A DNA stretch of 51,685 nucleotides, from positions 1-51,685 of the forward strand of contig CAZFER010000046.1 in NCBI GenBank assembly GCA_964517495.1, given 5' to 3'. Below the pieces are notes generated by a model, which was not told where the DNA came from, ran no database searches, and was given only the letters and a program-made list of their open reading frames with translations. The position numbers and the translations under genes were made by a program. Shown here in pieces: positions 18,620 to 27,085 of this stretch. The first letter of the stretch is position 1, and each line of letters starts with the position of its first letter. Origin of the DNA: CAZFER01 sp964517495 (GTDB taxonomy: Bacteria; Hinthialibacterota; Hinthialibacteria; Hinthialibacterales; Hinthialibacteraceae).

Positions 18620-18648
18620 TTGACAAGACGTGCTACCCTCGATAGCTT
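18620..18648 (+). promoter_or_regulatory. Candidate promoter of thiS
   Basis: A perfect TTGACA (18620-18625), a 17-base spacer and TAGCTT (18643-18648) precede thiS by 40 bases. No TPP-riboswitch core (CTGAGA, then ACCTGA...GCCAGCG type) is present in the 214 bases upstream, so thiamin regulation of this cluster by a riboswitch is not supported. Confidence 0.4.
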
Positions 18649-18687
18649 CATTATATTAAATTCATAATTGAAGAGTGTAACAAAACC

Positions 18688-18894
18688 ATGCAAATAACCT
18701 TGAATGGAAAACCCCGTACTGTTCCTGATAATGCCACGATTCTCACTCTTCTCGAGGAGTTGGAGATGCACCCCCAACGTGTCGCTGTCGAAGTTAACCG
18801 TGAAATCATCAAGCGTGATAGATATGCCGAACACCGGCTTGGTGAGTATGATGAAGTTGAGATCCTTCAATTTGTTGGCGGTGGTGCAAGTTAA
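18688..18894 (+). CDS. thiS: Sulfur carrier protein ThiS
   Basis: 68-residue ubiquitin-fold sulfur carrier that delivers sulfide as a C-terminal thiocarboxylate to ThiG for thiazole formation. MQITLNGKPRTVPDNATI, VAVEVNREIIKRDRYAE and DEVEILQFVGGG are characteristic. Oddly the protein does not stop at Gly-Gly: it ends VGGGAS, with two residues beyond the usual terminal diglycine. The frame and stop codon are unambiguous. Either those two residues are removed or the protein is activated differently. thiG follows after 221 bases, so the two may be transcribed separately or share a long mRNA spacer. Confidence 0.9.
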   Translation: MQITLNGKPRTVPDNATILTLLEELEMHPQRVAVEVNREIIKRDRYAEHRLGEYDEVEILQFVGGGAS

Positions 18895-19115
18895 ATGATC
18901 CCCACACTTCTAGGCAAAATTCAAGATTGGAACTAAGCTGTTTAAATAAAGAACAATATGTTGATCCCTTTAAATGGATTAAAAAAGTTCTCATATGGCT
19001 TCACTTCCTCTTTTATTCCATATTTAGAAGGGATTTACTCGATTGGGTAGATACATTCATTATTTAATCGAATTTGTTCAACAACTGTCTTATACTTATA
19101 CATTGAGGTTAGATC

Positions 19116-19916
19116 ATGGCTCAAACAGTTGCTCCCCCAACCGACACCGCATTGAAGGATGAACCGCTTAAGATTGGTGATATTACCCTTCATTCACGCC
19201 TTATTGTTGGAACCGGTAAATATAAATCGTTTGAAGAAACTGAGCGTGCCCTTGCTGAATCCGGAACCCAAATGGTTACAGTTGCATTGCGCCGGGTTGA
19301 TCTCGACGCCGAAGATAATCTGCTCAACCATATTGATCCGAATAAATACATCATTCTTCCCAATACCGCGGGATGCTTTAACGCGGAGGAAGCGATCCGG
19401 GTTGCCCGCCTGGGACGTGAAATTGGCAATTCCAATCTGGTTAAACTCGAAGTGCTTGCCGATCCGGACACTTTGCTTCCCCACCCTGTGGAAACATTAA
19501 AAGCCCTGAAAATTCTTGTTGAAGAAGGCTTTACGGTGATGACGTACACCAACGATGATCCTGTCATGGCGTTGCGGTTGGAAGAGGAGGGTTCAACGGT
19601 AGTCATGCCAGCAGGTGCACCAATTGGATCAGGCCAGGGGATTCTTAATGCCAACAACATCCGGATCATCCTTGAACGCGCCAACGTTCCCATCATTGTT
19701 GACGCAGGGGTGGGTACCGCCTCAGATGTGTCTCGGGCCTTTGAACTGGGCTGCGATGCGGTTCTGCTCAATACAGGCATCGCAGGAGCGAAAGATCCAA
19801 TCCGTATGGCACGGGCGATGAAATATGCCGCCCTGGCGGGTCGGGATGCCTTTTTGTCCGGGCGGATTCCCAAAAAACTTTATGCCACTGCCAGCAGCCC
19901 TGAAAAAGATTTTTAG
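19116..19916 (+). CDS. thiG: Thiazole synthase ThiG
   Basis: 266-residue TIM-barrel enzyme that builds thiazole phosphate from deoxyxylulose 5-phosphate, dehydroglycine/iminoacetate and ThiS thiocarboxylate. Signature segments are complete: SRLIVGTGKYKSFEE, TVALRRVDLD, LPNTAGCFNAEEAIRVARL, VKLEVLADPDTLLPHP (with the Schiff-base region), TYTNDDPVMALRLEEEG, PAGAPIGSGQGILNANNI, VDAGVGTASDVSRAFELG and AVLLNTGIAGA. The 15-residue polar N-terminal extension is common. GAGG precedes the ATG. thiE starts 20 bp after its stop. No thiH/thiO or thiC is visible in the window. Confidence 0.97.
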   Translation: MAQTVAPPTDTALKDEPLKIGDITLHSRLIVGTGKYKSFEETERALAESGTQMVTVALRRVDLDAEDNLLNHIDPNKYIILPNTAGCFNAEEAIRVARLGREIGNSNLVKLEVLADPDTLLPHPVETLKALKILVEEGFTVMTYTNDDPVMALRLEEEGSTVVMPAGAPIGSGQGILNANNIRIILERANVPIIVDAGVGTASDVSRAFELGCDAVLLNTGIAGAKDPIRMARAMKYAALAGRDAFLSGRIPKKLYATASSPEKDF

Positions 19917-19936
19917 CCTGGAAATTGACGGAAACG

Positions 19937-21022
19937 ATGAACCCTGCTTCTAAATTTGACTCTGGCCTATTGCGCATGCTGGATGCCAACGCAGACCGCT
20001 GTGCTGAGGCTTTGCGCGTTGTCGGCGACATCGCTCGTTTTGTGCTTGATGACCCTGAGTCAGCTCAAGCTTGGCGTACGATCCGCAGTGAGTTGTGGAA
20101 AGCGCTGTCGGCTGTTCCGCGCTTACAGATGAAAGCCCTGCAATGCCGGGACAGCATTGGTGATGTGGGCCGTACGTTTGAAACCCAGCACCATCGTGAT
20201 CTACTGGAACAAGCCCGTGTCAATATTCACCGTGCCCAGGAATCATTGCGCGTGCTGGAAGAAACCATGCGTGGAATCGATACAACTGCCGTAAGTACTT
20301 TTACCTCATTACGTTACTGCTGTTATGACCTCGAACCGCCTCTCATCGCCAAATTAAGCCAATGGGCGCACTCTAAAAAATTGGATTTTGGCTTGTATGT
20401 TGTGTTAGGAGATGCATTTTCAAGGGGGAGAGACTTTTTTGAAGTCGCTCAAAAAGCCATCGCGGGGGGGGCAGGGGCTATTCAATTACGCGATAAAGAA
20501 ATGTCGAAACGAGAATTGCTTAATTGGGCCTATCGCTTACGAGAACTGACACGCGAGCATGGGGTGACTTTTATTATCAATGATCATATCGATATCGCTC
20601 TTTCGGTTGATGCGGATGGTGTTCATCTTGGTCAGGATGATTTCCCTATCCCCGAAGCGCGCCGCATTACGGGGCCGGATTTCATTCTTGGTGCTTCCAC
20701 TCACTCCGTGGAACAAGCTCGGCGTGCTGTCCAGGAAGGGGCAAGTTATTTCAATATTGGTCCCATCTTTTCAACCCAAACTAAACAAGGGGGAATTGCA
20801 CCTGTGGGACCAGACTTGATCACGGAAATAATGTCTGAAGTCACTCATCCCTTTACGGTTATGGGGGGAATAAAAATCGATAACGTCGAAGAAGTGCTGC
20901 AACGCGGGGCACGCCGTATTGCCGTGGTGACTGCTGTGATAGCAGCTGATGATATAACCGCTGCCGCCCAAGCCTTTACCAATAAAATCAATCAGGTTAA
21001 TAATAGAGTCGTTTCGAATTGA
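19937..21022 (+). CDS. thiE: ThiD2-ThiE fusion: thiamin phosphate synthase
   Basis: 361 residues (start ATG 19937; a TTG at 19925 in frame is less likely). The N-terminal 140 residues form the helical ThiD2-type domain (LRMLDANADRCAEALRVVGD, ARFVLDDPESA, QARVNIHRAQESLRVLEETM), a family described as an alternative HMP-phosphate kinase. The C-terminal half is a complete ThiE TIM barrel: GAGAIQLRDKEMSKREL, FIINDHIDIALSVDADGVHLG, LGASTHSVEQA, NIGPIFSTQTKQ and TVMGGIKIDN. Together these would phosphorylate HMP-P and join HMP-PP to thiazole phosphate. No classic thiD is nearby, consistent with the fusion supplying that step. Same strand and close behind thiG. Confidence 0.92.
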   Translation: MNPASKFDSGLLRMLDANADRCAEALRVVGDIARFVLDDPESAQAWRTIRSELWKALSAVPRLQMKALQCRDSIGDVGRTFETQHHRDLLEQARVNIHRAQESLRVLEETMRGIDTTAVSTFTSLRYCCYDLEPPLIAKLSQWAHSKKLDFGLYVVLGDAFSRGRDFFEVAQKAIAGGAGAIQLRDKEMSKRELLNWAYRLRELTREHGVTFIINDHIDIALSVDADGVHLGQDDFPIPEARRITGPDFILGASTHSVEQARRAVQEGASYFNIGPIFSTQTKQGGIAPVGPDLITEIMSEVTHPFTVMGGIKIDNVEEVLQRGARRIAVVTAVIAADDITAAAQAFTNKINQVNNRVVSN

Positions 21023-21123
21023 TCAATGTCAGGATATACATCCGTAAACATCTCAGGGTGATTGGATAATCACCGATAGCCAGAAAGGATCGGATGCAAT
21101 AACACAAGATAGGATTACATTTT

Positions 21124-24021
21124 ATGGCTGACGGAGTCGCTCAAGAATCGCCCATCTACCAGGAACTACTAACTGCCCTAAAAAATCATGGTGTCGATGA
21201 AGACAGCCTTTCATCGAATATTAAGCATCAATTGAACTTGTTGGTACGCTATTCACCCCGCCAAGGTACTATTGCTTGTAACAAACCTGAGTTGATTGTT
21301 CCATTACTCAACGAAGACGTTCTGGATCACAGCCCCTCTAAGGGTGAATTGGAAAACCATCTGCAATCATTCCTTGACAACGAGGTGGATAGCGAACTCG
21401 CTATCCGAAAATTTCACCGCAGTGAGATCATTCGAATTGCCTGGCGTGATTTGTGTGAATTAGGAGAGATTGATCAGATTACTGAAGAATTATCCGACCT
21501 GGCTGATGTGGTCGTTCAAGCAGTTTTCAATCTTGTGTGGGAACGGTTAATCGGTGAATATGGCGTACCATTGGATGAAGATAATAACACACCCAGCCAT
21601 ATGTGTGTTATCGGCCTTGGCAAGTTAGGAGGTCGTGAACTTAATTTCAGTTCGGATATTGATTTACTGTTTGTTTACCAATCTGATGGAGAGACCGGAG
21701 GAACGCCTGACGCCAGCATAAGCAATGAGTCCTTTTTTACTCAACTGGCGCAGGGAATTTGTGATATCCTCAATAAAGTCACACCGGAGGGTTTCATCTA
21801 TCGTGTTGATACCCGACTCCGTCCTGAGGGTGATCGGGGAGCCTTGGCTGTCCCATTGACAGCCGTGGAATTTTACTATCAAAACTACGGCCAAAATTGG
21901 GAACGCCAGGCGCTATTGAAAGCACGTTGTGTGGCTGGGAATGAAGAAGTAGGAGAACAATTCATAAAACTGGTTACCCCTTTCACCTATCGAAAATATG
22001 TGGATGAGGTTGAAATCGCGGATGTGTTGCGATCAATTGACCTTATGCGAAATAAATATCTTATCCGCCTTTCGACACCAGAGGCTAAAGCGGCTGATTT
22101 TAAAAACGGCTATGGTGGAATTCGAGATATCGAATTTTTCGTCCAGGCGGTTCAGATGCTGTATGGTGGCCAATATCCTGAAATCAAACTAAGTGGGACG
22201 TTGGTTTCGTTGTTGAGAATGCATGAAAGTCACCTGCTGCATTCAAAAGATTATGCCATGTTGGTCACCGCCTACCGGTTTTTAAGGCGTGTCGAGCATC
22301 GCATGCAAATGGTGGGAGAACTTCAAGTCTATGATCTGCCCAAGGATCAAGCCCGGCAAGATCTTTTGGCGGAAAGTATGGGCTATAAAACCTACGAGGA
22401 ATTTGAACGCCAATATGACAAAAACCGCGAACGCGTGCGCCAAATTTACGAAGGTGTTTTTCAACGGGAAGAATGGCATGATCCATCTGAATTGATTCTT
22501 GACAGTGATACATTTAATGAAGAATGCAAACAATTGTTGGTTGAATATGAATTCAAAGATCCCAAACGTGCATTCTCTTTTTTAAAGGCATTAAACAAAT
22601 CGCCTGATGCCCATTTGCAACCCAAAACCACCCGTTTATTCAAGGCGTTTCTACCCCGCCTGCTGCTATGCCTTAAGAACAGTCCTGATTCAGATATGGC
22701 ATTAGCTCATTTTGAACAGATTATTTCCTCTTTTAAAGCACGTTCTGCCTTATATGAGTCGTTATGTGATCAACCCCCTTTGCTTGATCTACTCGTATCT
22801 GTTGTATGTGGCAGCCGGTTTTTAACCAGCCTGATATTACGTGATCCCTCATTGATGGATGAAATTGGCCGTGATCAGACCTTCCAGGAACATGTCGATA
22901 AAGCCTCATTGGAACGCCATTTAAGGATCATGGAAAAAACCTATCCCTCGCGTGAGCACCGTGAGCATTTGCTGTTTGTGCAAAATGCCGCTATGTTCCG
23001 CAGTGGGATCCGGTTCATCCTCGGTTTATCGGATGTGGAGCGCATGGGGGATGAATTAACTCATATCGCTGATTTCATTTTGGAGCAATCCATGCTTCCC
23101 GTTAATGATATGTTGAGCAAGCGTTTCCCCGATTTTGCCGAGAAACATGCTGATCATATTGGAATTCTTGGCTTAGGGAAATTAGGTGGGGGGGAATTCA
23201 ATGTTGCTTCTGATTGTGATCTTATTTTCGTTTATAGCAACTTGGATGCTTCTGAAAATATTAGCGCGGGTGAATACTTCCAACGATGGGTTACTGAATA
23301 TACCCGCTATTTGGAATCAAAAACCTTCATGGGATTTCTTTACCATCCTGATATTCGCCTGCGGCCTCATGGTCAAAGCGGACCACTGGCTTCAAGCGAA
23401 TTTGCATTTTGTGAATACTTTCGAAAACAGGCTCAATTTTGGGAAAAAATGGCGTTATCACGTGCACGCTTCATCTGCGGTAATCCCAAAATCGAAAAGA
23501 CCCTCGAGCGCTTGAAAAAAGAGACCCTTTTTACTGTACCCTGCACTCATAAGGAAGTGGAATCGCTACTTTCCATGCGGCAAAAGATTGAGCGCGAAAA
23601 AAGCAAGGAAGTTCTTAAGGCCGGCCCAGGTGGGCTGGTTGACGTTGAATTTATTGCCCAGGCACTGGTCATTCACTACGGGCCGGATTATGAAAGCGTT
23701 CGCTCGACATCCACACTGGATGTATTACGCGCAGCCCAGCAGGACAAATTACTTGATGAGGACGACGCAAAATGGTTGATTTCCTCTTACCTCTTTTTGC
23801 GCGAGGTGGAAAACCGTTTGCGCATTGTGAACAATGTTTCCCTGGATGCCTTACCGAATAACAGCCAGGAATTGGAAAAACTCACCCGCCGGTATAGTTT
23901 AAAATTAGGAACCGAAAAACCAACACCCGATAAATTTTTGGGGATGATTTCACTGCATACCCACCGGGTACGCACCATTTATGAGAAATTTTTTGGCGAT
24001 CTTCTTAAATCCACATCATGA
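21124..24021 (+). CDS. glnE: Glutamine synthetase adenylyltransferase/deadenylase GlnE
   Basis: 965-residue bifunctional enzyme that adenylylates and de-adenylylates glutamine synthetase in response to nitrogen status. It has the expected duplicated architecture. The N-terminal half carries the nucleotidyltransferase motif IGLGKLGGRELNFSSDIDLL, DTRLRPEGDRGALAVPL and YGGIRDIEFFVQA. The C-terminal half carries the second copy, LGLGKLGGGEFNVASDCDLI, then PDIRLRPHGQSGPLASS and GPGGLVDVEFIAQAL. Both Asp pairs (DID and DCD) are intact, so both activities should be present. Length matches the family (E. coli 946). It implies a type I-beta glutamine synthetase and PII signalling elsewhere. Stands alone after the thi genes (101-bp gap). 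Confidence 0.96.
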   Translation: MADGVAQESPIYQELLTALKNHGVDEDSLSSNIKHQLNLLVRYSPRQGTIACNKPELIVPLLNEDVLDHSPSKGELENHLQSFLDNEVDSELAIRKFHRSEIIRIAWRDLCELGEIDQITEELSDLADVVVQAVFNLVWERLIGEYGVPLDEDNNTPSHMCVIGLGKLGGRELNFSSDIDLLFVYQSDGETGGTPDASISNESFFTQLAQGICDILNKVTPEGFIYRVDTRLRPEGDRGALAVPLTAVEFYYQNYGQNWERQALLKARCVAGNEEVGEQFIKLVTPFTYRKYVDEVEIADVLRSIDLMRNKYLIRLSTPEAKAADFKNGYGGIRDIEFFVQAVQMLYGGQYPEIKLSGTLVSLLRMHESHLLHSKDYAMLVTAYRFLRRVEHRMQMVGELQVYDLPKDQARQDLLAESMGYKTYEEFERQYDKNRERVRQIYEGVFQREEWHDPSELILDSDTFNEECKQLLVEYEFKDPKRAFSFLKALNKSPDAHLQPKTTRLFKAFLPRLLLCLKNSPDSDMALAHFEQIISSFKARSALYESLCDQPPLLDLLVSVVCGSRFLTSLILRDPSLMDEIGRDQTFQEHVDKASLERHLRIMEKTYPSREHREHLLFVQNAAMFRSGIRFILGLSDVERMGDELTHIADFILEQSMLPVNDMLSKRFPDFAEKHADHIGILGLGKLGGGEFNVASDCDLIFVYSNLDASENISAGEYFQRWVTEYTRYLESKTFMGFLYHPDIRLRPHGQSGPLASSEFAFCEYFRKQAQFWEKMALSRARFICGNPKIEKTLERLKKETLFTVPCTHKEVESLLSMRQKIEREKSKEVLKAGPGGLVDVEFIAQALVIHYGPDYESVRSTSTLDVLRAAQQDKLLDEDDAKWLISSYLFLREVENRLRIVNNVSLDALPNNSQELEKLTRRYSLKLGTEKPTPDKFLGMISLHTHRVRTIYEKFFGDLLKSTS

Positions 24022-24124
24022 TGCAGGTTCAAATTTTAACAATACCAATACACATCGATAGGGCCTTGATTTTCAATTCATCCTGTTGAGGAAAGTCGTT
24101 GTGTACTATTGTTGAGTTTTCCTC

Positions 24125-24149
24125 GATGGGTCAAACAACGTGACCTATC
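24125..24149. repeat. 25-bp dispersed palindrome, copy 2
   Basis: Arms GATGGGTC (24125-24132) and GACCTATC (24142-24149), loop of 9 bases. It lies between the converging ends of glnE and the 24181 gene, and belongs with copies at 15453 (inverted) and 33959. Confidence 0.65.
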
Positions 24150-24180
24150 CTACGATATTAGTATATAAATAGTTAGATGT

Positions 24181-24633
24181 TCAAGAATCACTCTTTGTGG
24201 TTTCCTGTTTATGTGTTTCTAAATCGGAATAAATGTTTTTTAGGGAATCGGTAAGTTCGGTGGCGTTGATTTCTTTGAGCTTATCGAGCATTTCCTGGAC
24301 TTTATTGTGGATTTTATCTTTGGTTGGTTGTTCTTCGGTTGACTCTTCTTTTTGGGATTCACTGCTCTCTATATTGTTGGTTGATCCGGTTTCGATTTCT
24401 TTCTCAGTGGCTTCCGCTGGTGGAGAGGATTCAGCGTTATCTTTAATGGTTTTGATGAGGGCGGCGACTTCGTCTGTCAATTGGGGGAACTGATCTTTTA
24501 TTTGCGTTTGAAAATTTACTAGTTTTTGGTTTAACTCTTCTGGTAATGTACGTTGATCGGGAGGTAAAGAATAGTAAGCCATAGTGAGTAAGGCGACAAT
24601 AATGAATAGAAGAAATAGTTTGATGGTTCGCAT
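24181..24633 (-). CDS. Membrane-anchored coiled-coil protein at end of hyp operon
   Basis: 150-residue protein of unknown family. One N-terminal membrane segment (KLFLLFIIVALLTMAYYSL, residues 5-23) is followed by a highly charged Glu/Lys/Ser-rich region with two helical coiled-coil stretches (about 32-68 and 105-145) separated by a low-complexity acidic linker. Ribosome site AAGGAA lies 8 bases before the ATG. It begins 12 bases after the hypE stop and reads in the same direction, so it is very likely cotranscribed with the hydrogenase maturation genes. It could tether or sense something at the membrane; no function can be assigned. Confidence 0.7.
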   Translation of the reverse strand: MRTIKLFLLFIIVALLTMAYYSLPPDQRTLPEELNQKLVNFQTQIKDQFPQLTDEVAALIKTIKDNAESSPPAEATEKEIETGSTNNIESSESQKEESTEEQPTKDKIHNKVQEMLDKLKEINATELTDSLKNIYSDLETHKQETTKSDS

Positions 24634-24645
24634 GATTGGTTCCTT

Positions 24646-25698
24646 TTAGCAGATTCGGGGCAATTGTTCTCCACTGAGCATATCAATGATTCGTGATGCC
24701 CCCAGTTGGCTTTTCATGGTTACCAGGGGCGATTTGGATTTACTGATGCTGCCGATGATAGAGCTATCTTTTCCCATGGTATGTTCCTTCATGATTTCAA
24801 GCGCTTTGTTGGCATCATCCTGAGAAACAAATAAAGCGAATCGCCCTTCATTGGCGACATAAAGCGGATCAAAACCCAAAATTTCGCATGCACCCTGCAC
24901 GTTTGGATTTACAGGTATATCTTTCTCATAAATCGTAATATTAACTTTGGCGGCTTGGGCGATTTCATTCAGGGTGGAAGCCAGACCACCCCGGGTGAGA
25001 TCTCGCATACAATGTATGTCGATACCTTCGTTCAATAATGTCATAACCAAATCCGCGAGGGGGGCTGAATCACTTTCGATTTGGGCTTCGAATTCGAGGC
25101 CTTCGCGCACTGACATGATAGCGATGCCGTGGCGCCCCAGGTCACCGTTGATAAGAACAACGTCGCCAGGTTGGACTTTTTGGGGATTAATTTCCCGTTC
25201 GTGTTCGATCACTCCAACACCGGCGGTGTTGATAAAGCAGCCATCCCCTTTTCCCTTATCCACCACTTTGGTATCCCCGGTGATGATTTGCACACCGCAT
25301 TCCTGAGCGGCTTTTTGCATGGAATCGACAATGCGCTGCAAGGTTTCGATTGGAAGACCTTCCTCCAGAATAAAGCCTGCGCTTAAAGCCAGAGGCCGGG
25401 CACCGCCCATTGCCAGATCATTTACTGTGCCATGAACCGCGAGCGAGCCAATATCACCGCCTGGAAAGAAAAGCGGTTGCACGACATAAGAATCAGTGGT
25501 CATGGCGATGCGATCGTTATTCAGTTGAATGACGGAGGCATCATGTTGGTTGGTAGCGCTTGAATTGAATCCCTTGAAAAACACGGATTCAATAAGATGG
25601 TGCATTAATGTTCCACCACCACCGTGGGCCAATACAACGTTTTGGTATTTTTGAAAAGGCAAGGGACATGATAGTTCGAATGAGGTATCTTGATTCAT
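24646..25698 (-). CDS. hypE: Hydrogenase maturation protein HypE
   Basis: 350-residue PurM/AIR-synthetase-like ATPase that dehydrates the HypF-transferred carbamoyl group on its own C-terminal Cys to a thiocyanate, the cyanide donor for [NiFe]-hydrogenase. The C-terminus reads PRIC, the exact modified tail. LAHGGGGTLMHHLI, TDSYVVQPLFFPGGDIGSLA and GTVNDLAMGGARPLALSAGF (ATP and metal loop), ITGDTKVV and MRDLTRGGLA are intact. It starts 6 bases after hypD. No frameshift or missing residue seen. Confidence 0.97.
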   Translation of the reverse strand: MNQDTSFELSCPLPFQKYQNVVLAHGGGGTLMHHLIESVFFKGFNSSATNQHDASVIQLNNDRIAMTTDSYVVQPLFFPGGDIGSLAVHGTVNDLAMGGARPLALSAGFILEEGLPIETLQRIVDSMQKAAQECGVQIITGDTKVVDKGKGDGCFINTAGVGVIEHEREINPQKVQPGDVVLINGDLGRHGIAIMSVREGLEFEAQIESDSAPLADLVMTLLNEGIDIHCMRDLTRGGLASTLNEIAQAAKVNITIYEKDIPVNPNVQGACEILGFDPLYVANEGRFALFVSQDDANKALEIMKEHTMGKDSSIIGSISKSKSPLVTMKSQLGASRIIDMLSGEQLPRIC

Positions 25699-25704
25699 GG
25701 TAAA

Positions 25705-26820
25705 TTATTGAGCTGTAACCGGTTCTTCGATTTGATGGCGACGATATCGGTAATAGGCGGCACATGCGCCTTCACTGGAAACCATGGGCGCACCGAGTGG
25801 ATGATCGGGTGTACAACGCACCCCGAACGCTTTGCACTCATGCGGTTTTTTCGCGCCTTGTAAGATCAATCCGCTGATACAATCGGAATCTTCATGTGAT
25901 TCCAATATAGTGCTGGAACCAAATCGCTTTTCCGCGTCAAACTCGGCATAGGCATCTGAAAGCCGTAATCCACTTTGTTCGATACTTCCAATTCCCCGCC
26001 AATCCTGCTTATCCACACAAAATACTTCCTTCAATATATTTTGCGCTGGTTGATTGCCTTCGGGACGAACCGCGCGGGCGTATTGGTTTTCCAGTTCGGC
26101 CCGGTTTTCTTCCAACTGTTTAACCAGCATATGAATGCCTTGAAGAATATCCAAAGGCTCGAAACCAGTGACCACAATAGGAATTTTATATTTCTCTACA
26201 ATAGGTGCATATTCTCGTGTACCCATAATCGCGCAGACATGACCAGCTGCCAGGAATCCTTCGACTTGATTGAGAGGTGATGACAACAGGGCTTCCATTG
26301 CAGGTGGAACCAACACGTGGGAAACCAGCAATGAAAAGTTATCGATATTTTCCCGTTTGGCTTGCACCGCGGCCATGGCGTTGTTGGGGGCGGTGGTTTC
26401 AAATCCAACCGCAAAGAAAACCACTTGTTTGTGAGGATTTTTACGGGCGAGGTTAAGGGCATCCAAGGGGGAATAGACAATGCGGACATCCCCTCCATTG
26501 GCTTTCACAGAAAAGAGATCGCTTTGTGTGCCGGGAACGCGGAGCATATCACCAAAGGAACAAAAGATAATCTCAGGATTTGAGGCGATCTCAACCGCTT
26601 TATTGATCTTGCCGGTCGGGGTAACGCACACCGGACAACCGGGGCCGTGGATCAAATTGAGTGATTTGGGGATCAGTTGATCAATGCCAAATTTAACGAT
26701 GGTGTGGGTTTGGCCACCGCATATTTCCATAATGGAACGAGGTTTTGTCAATGTAGCGTGAATGGCATTGACAAACTGTTGGGCTGCTTCTGGATTGCGA
26801 TATTCATCAATGTACTTCAT
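25705..26820 (-). CDS. hypD: Hydrogenase maturation protein HypD
   Basis: 371-residue iron-sulfur scaffold on which, with HypC, the Fe(CN)2CO group of [NiFe]-hydrogenase is assembled. MEICGGQTHTIVKFGI, LIHGPGCPVCVTP and VFFAVGFETTAP are the three diagnostic motifs with their conserved Cys residues. The C-terminal Cys set for the 4Fe-4S cluster is in CISGLILQGAKKPHECKAFG, RCTPDHPLGAPMVSSEGACA. Start overlaps the end of hypC by 14 bp, which implies translational coupling. Complete and normal length. Confidence 0.97.
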   Translation of the reverse strand: MKYIDEYRNPEAAQQFVNAIHATLTKPRSIMEICGGQTHTIVKFGIDQLIPKSLNLIHGPGCPVCVTPTGKINKAVEIASNPEIIFCSFGDMLRVPGTQSDLFSVKANGGDVRIVYSPLDALNLARKNPHKQVVFFAVGFETTAPNNAMAAVQAKRENIDNFSLLVSHVLVPPAMEALLSSPLNQVEGFLAAGHVCAIMGTREYAPIVEKYKIPIVVTGFEPLDILQGIHMLVKQLEENRAELENQYARAVRPEGNQPAQNILKEVFCVDKQDWRGIGSIEQSGLRLSDAYAEFDAEKRFGSSTILESHEDSDCISGLILQGAKKPHECKAFGVRCTPDHPLGAPMVSSEGACAAYYRYRRHQIEEPVTAQ

Positions 26821-27085
26821 GGCTAGGGCTTTCTTCTAAAAGCAATTCCTCGTTGGGAAGTTCGTTCATTTCTTTAAGATATTCAAAAACCTGGTTGGCT
26901 TCTTCTTCATCGACAACGCTGATGGCAAAACCAGCGTGGACAATTACATAATCCCCAACTTGCGCGTCGGGCACATAGGCCAGCGAGATCTCTTTTTGAA
27001 CACCGCTGAAGTCAATTTTACCCATGCGGTAGATATCCTCTTCGTTGGTGATACTGACCACTTTTCCTGGGATTCCTAAACACAT
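26807..27085 (-). CDS. hypC: Hydrogenase maturation chaperone HypC
   Basis: 92-residue HypC/HybG-type chaperone. It begins MCLGIPGKVVSI, where Cys2 carries the iron-dicyano-CO moiety with HypD. VGDYVIVHAGFAISVVDEEEA is the conserved core with its His. The acidic C-terminal tail (EMNELPNEELLLEESP) is a little longer than in E. coli HypC. Its start codon overlaps the hypF stop by about 10 bp and its end overlaps hypD. Confidence 0.95.
   Translation of the reverse strand: MCLGIPGKVVSITNEEDIYRMGKIDFSGVQKEISLAYVPDAQVGDYVIVHAGFAISVVDEEEANQVFEYLKEMNELPNEELLLEESPSHEVH

Noticed and set aside
18474..18687. TPP riboswitch upstream of thiS
   Set aside because: The conserved THI-box core sequences are absent; only a plain promoter-like pair was found.
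19190..19873. 227-codon frame antisense to thiG
   Set aside because: Ser/Arg-rich shadow caused by codon bias of thiG; no ribosome site or recognisable motif.
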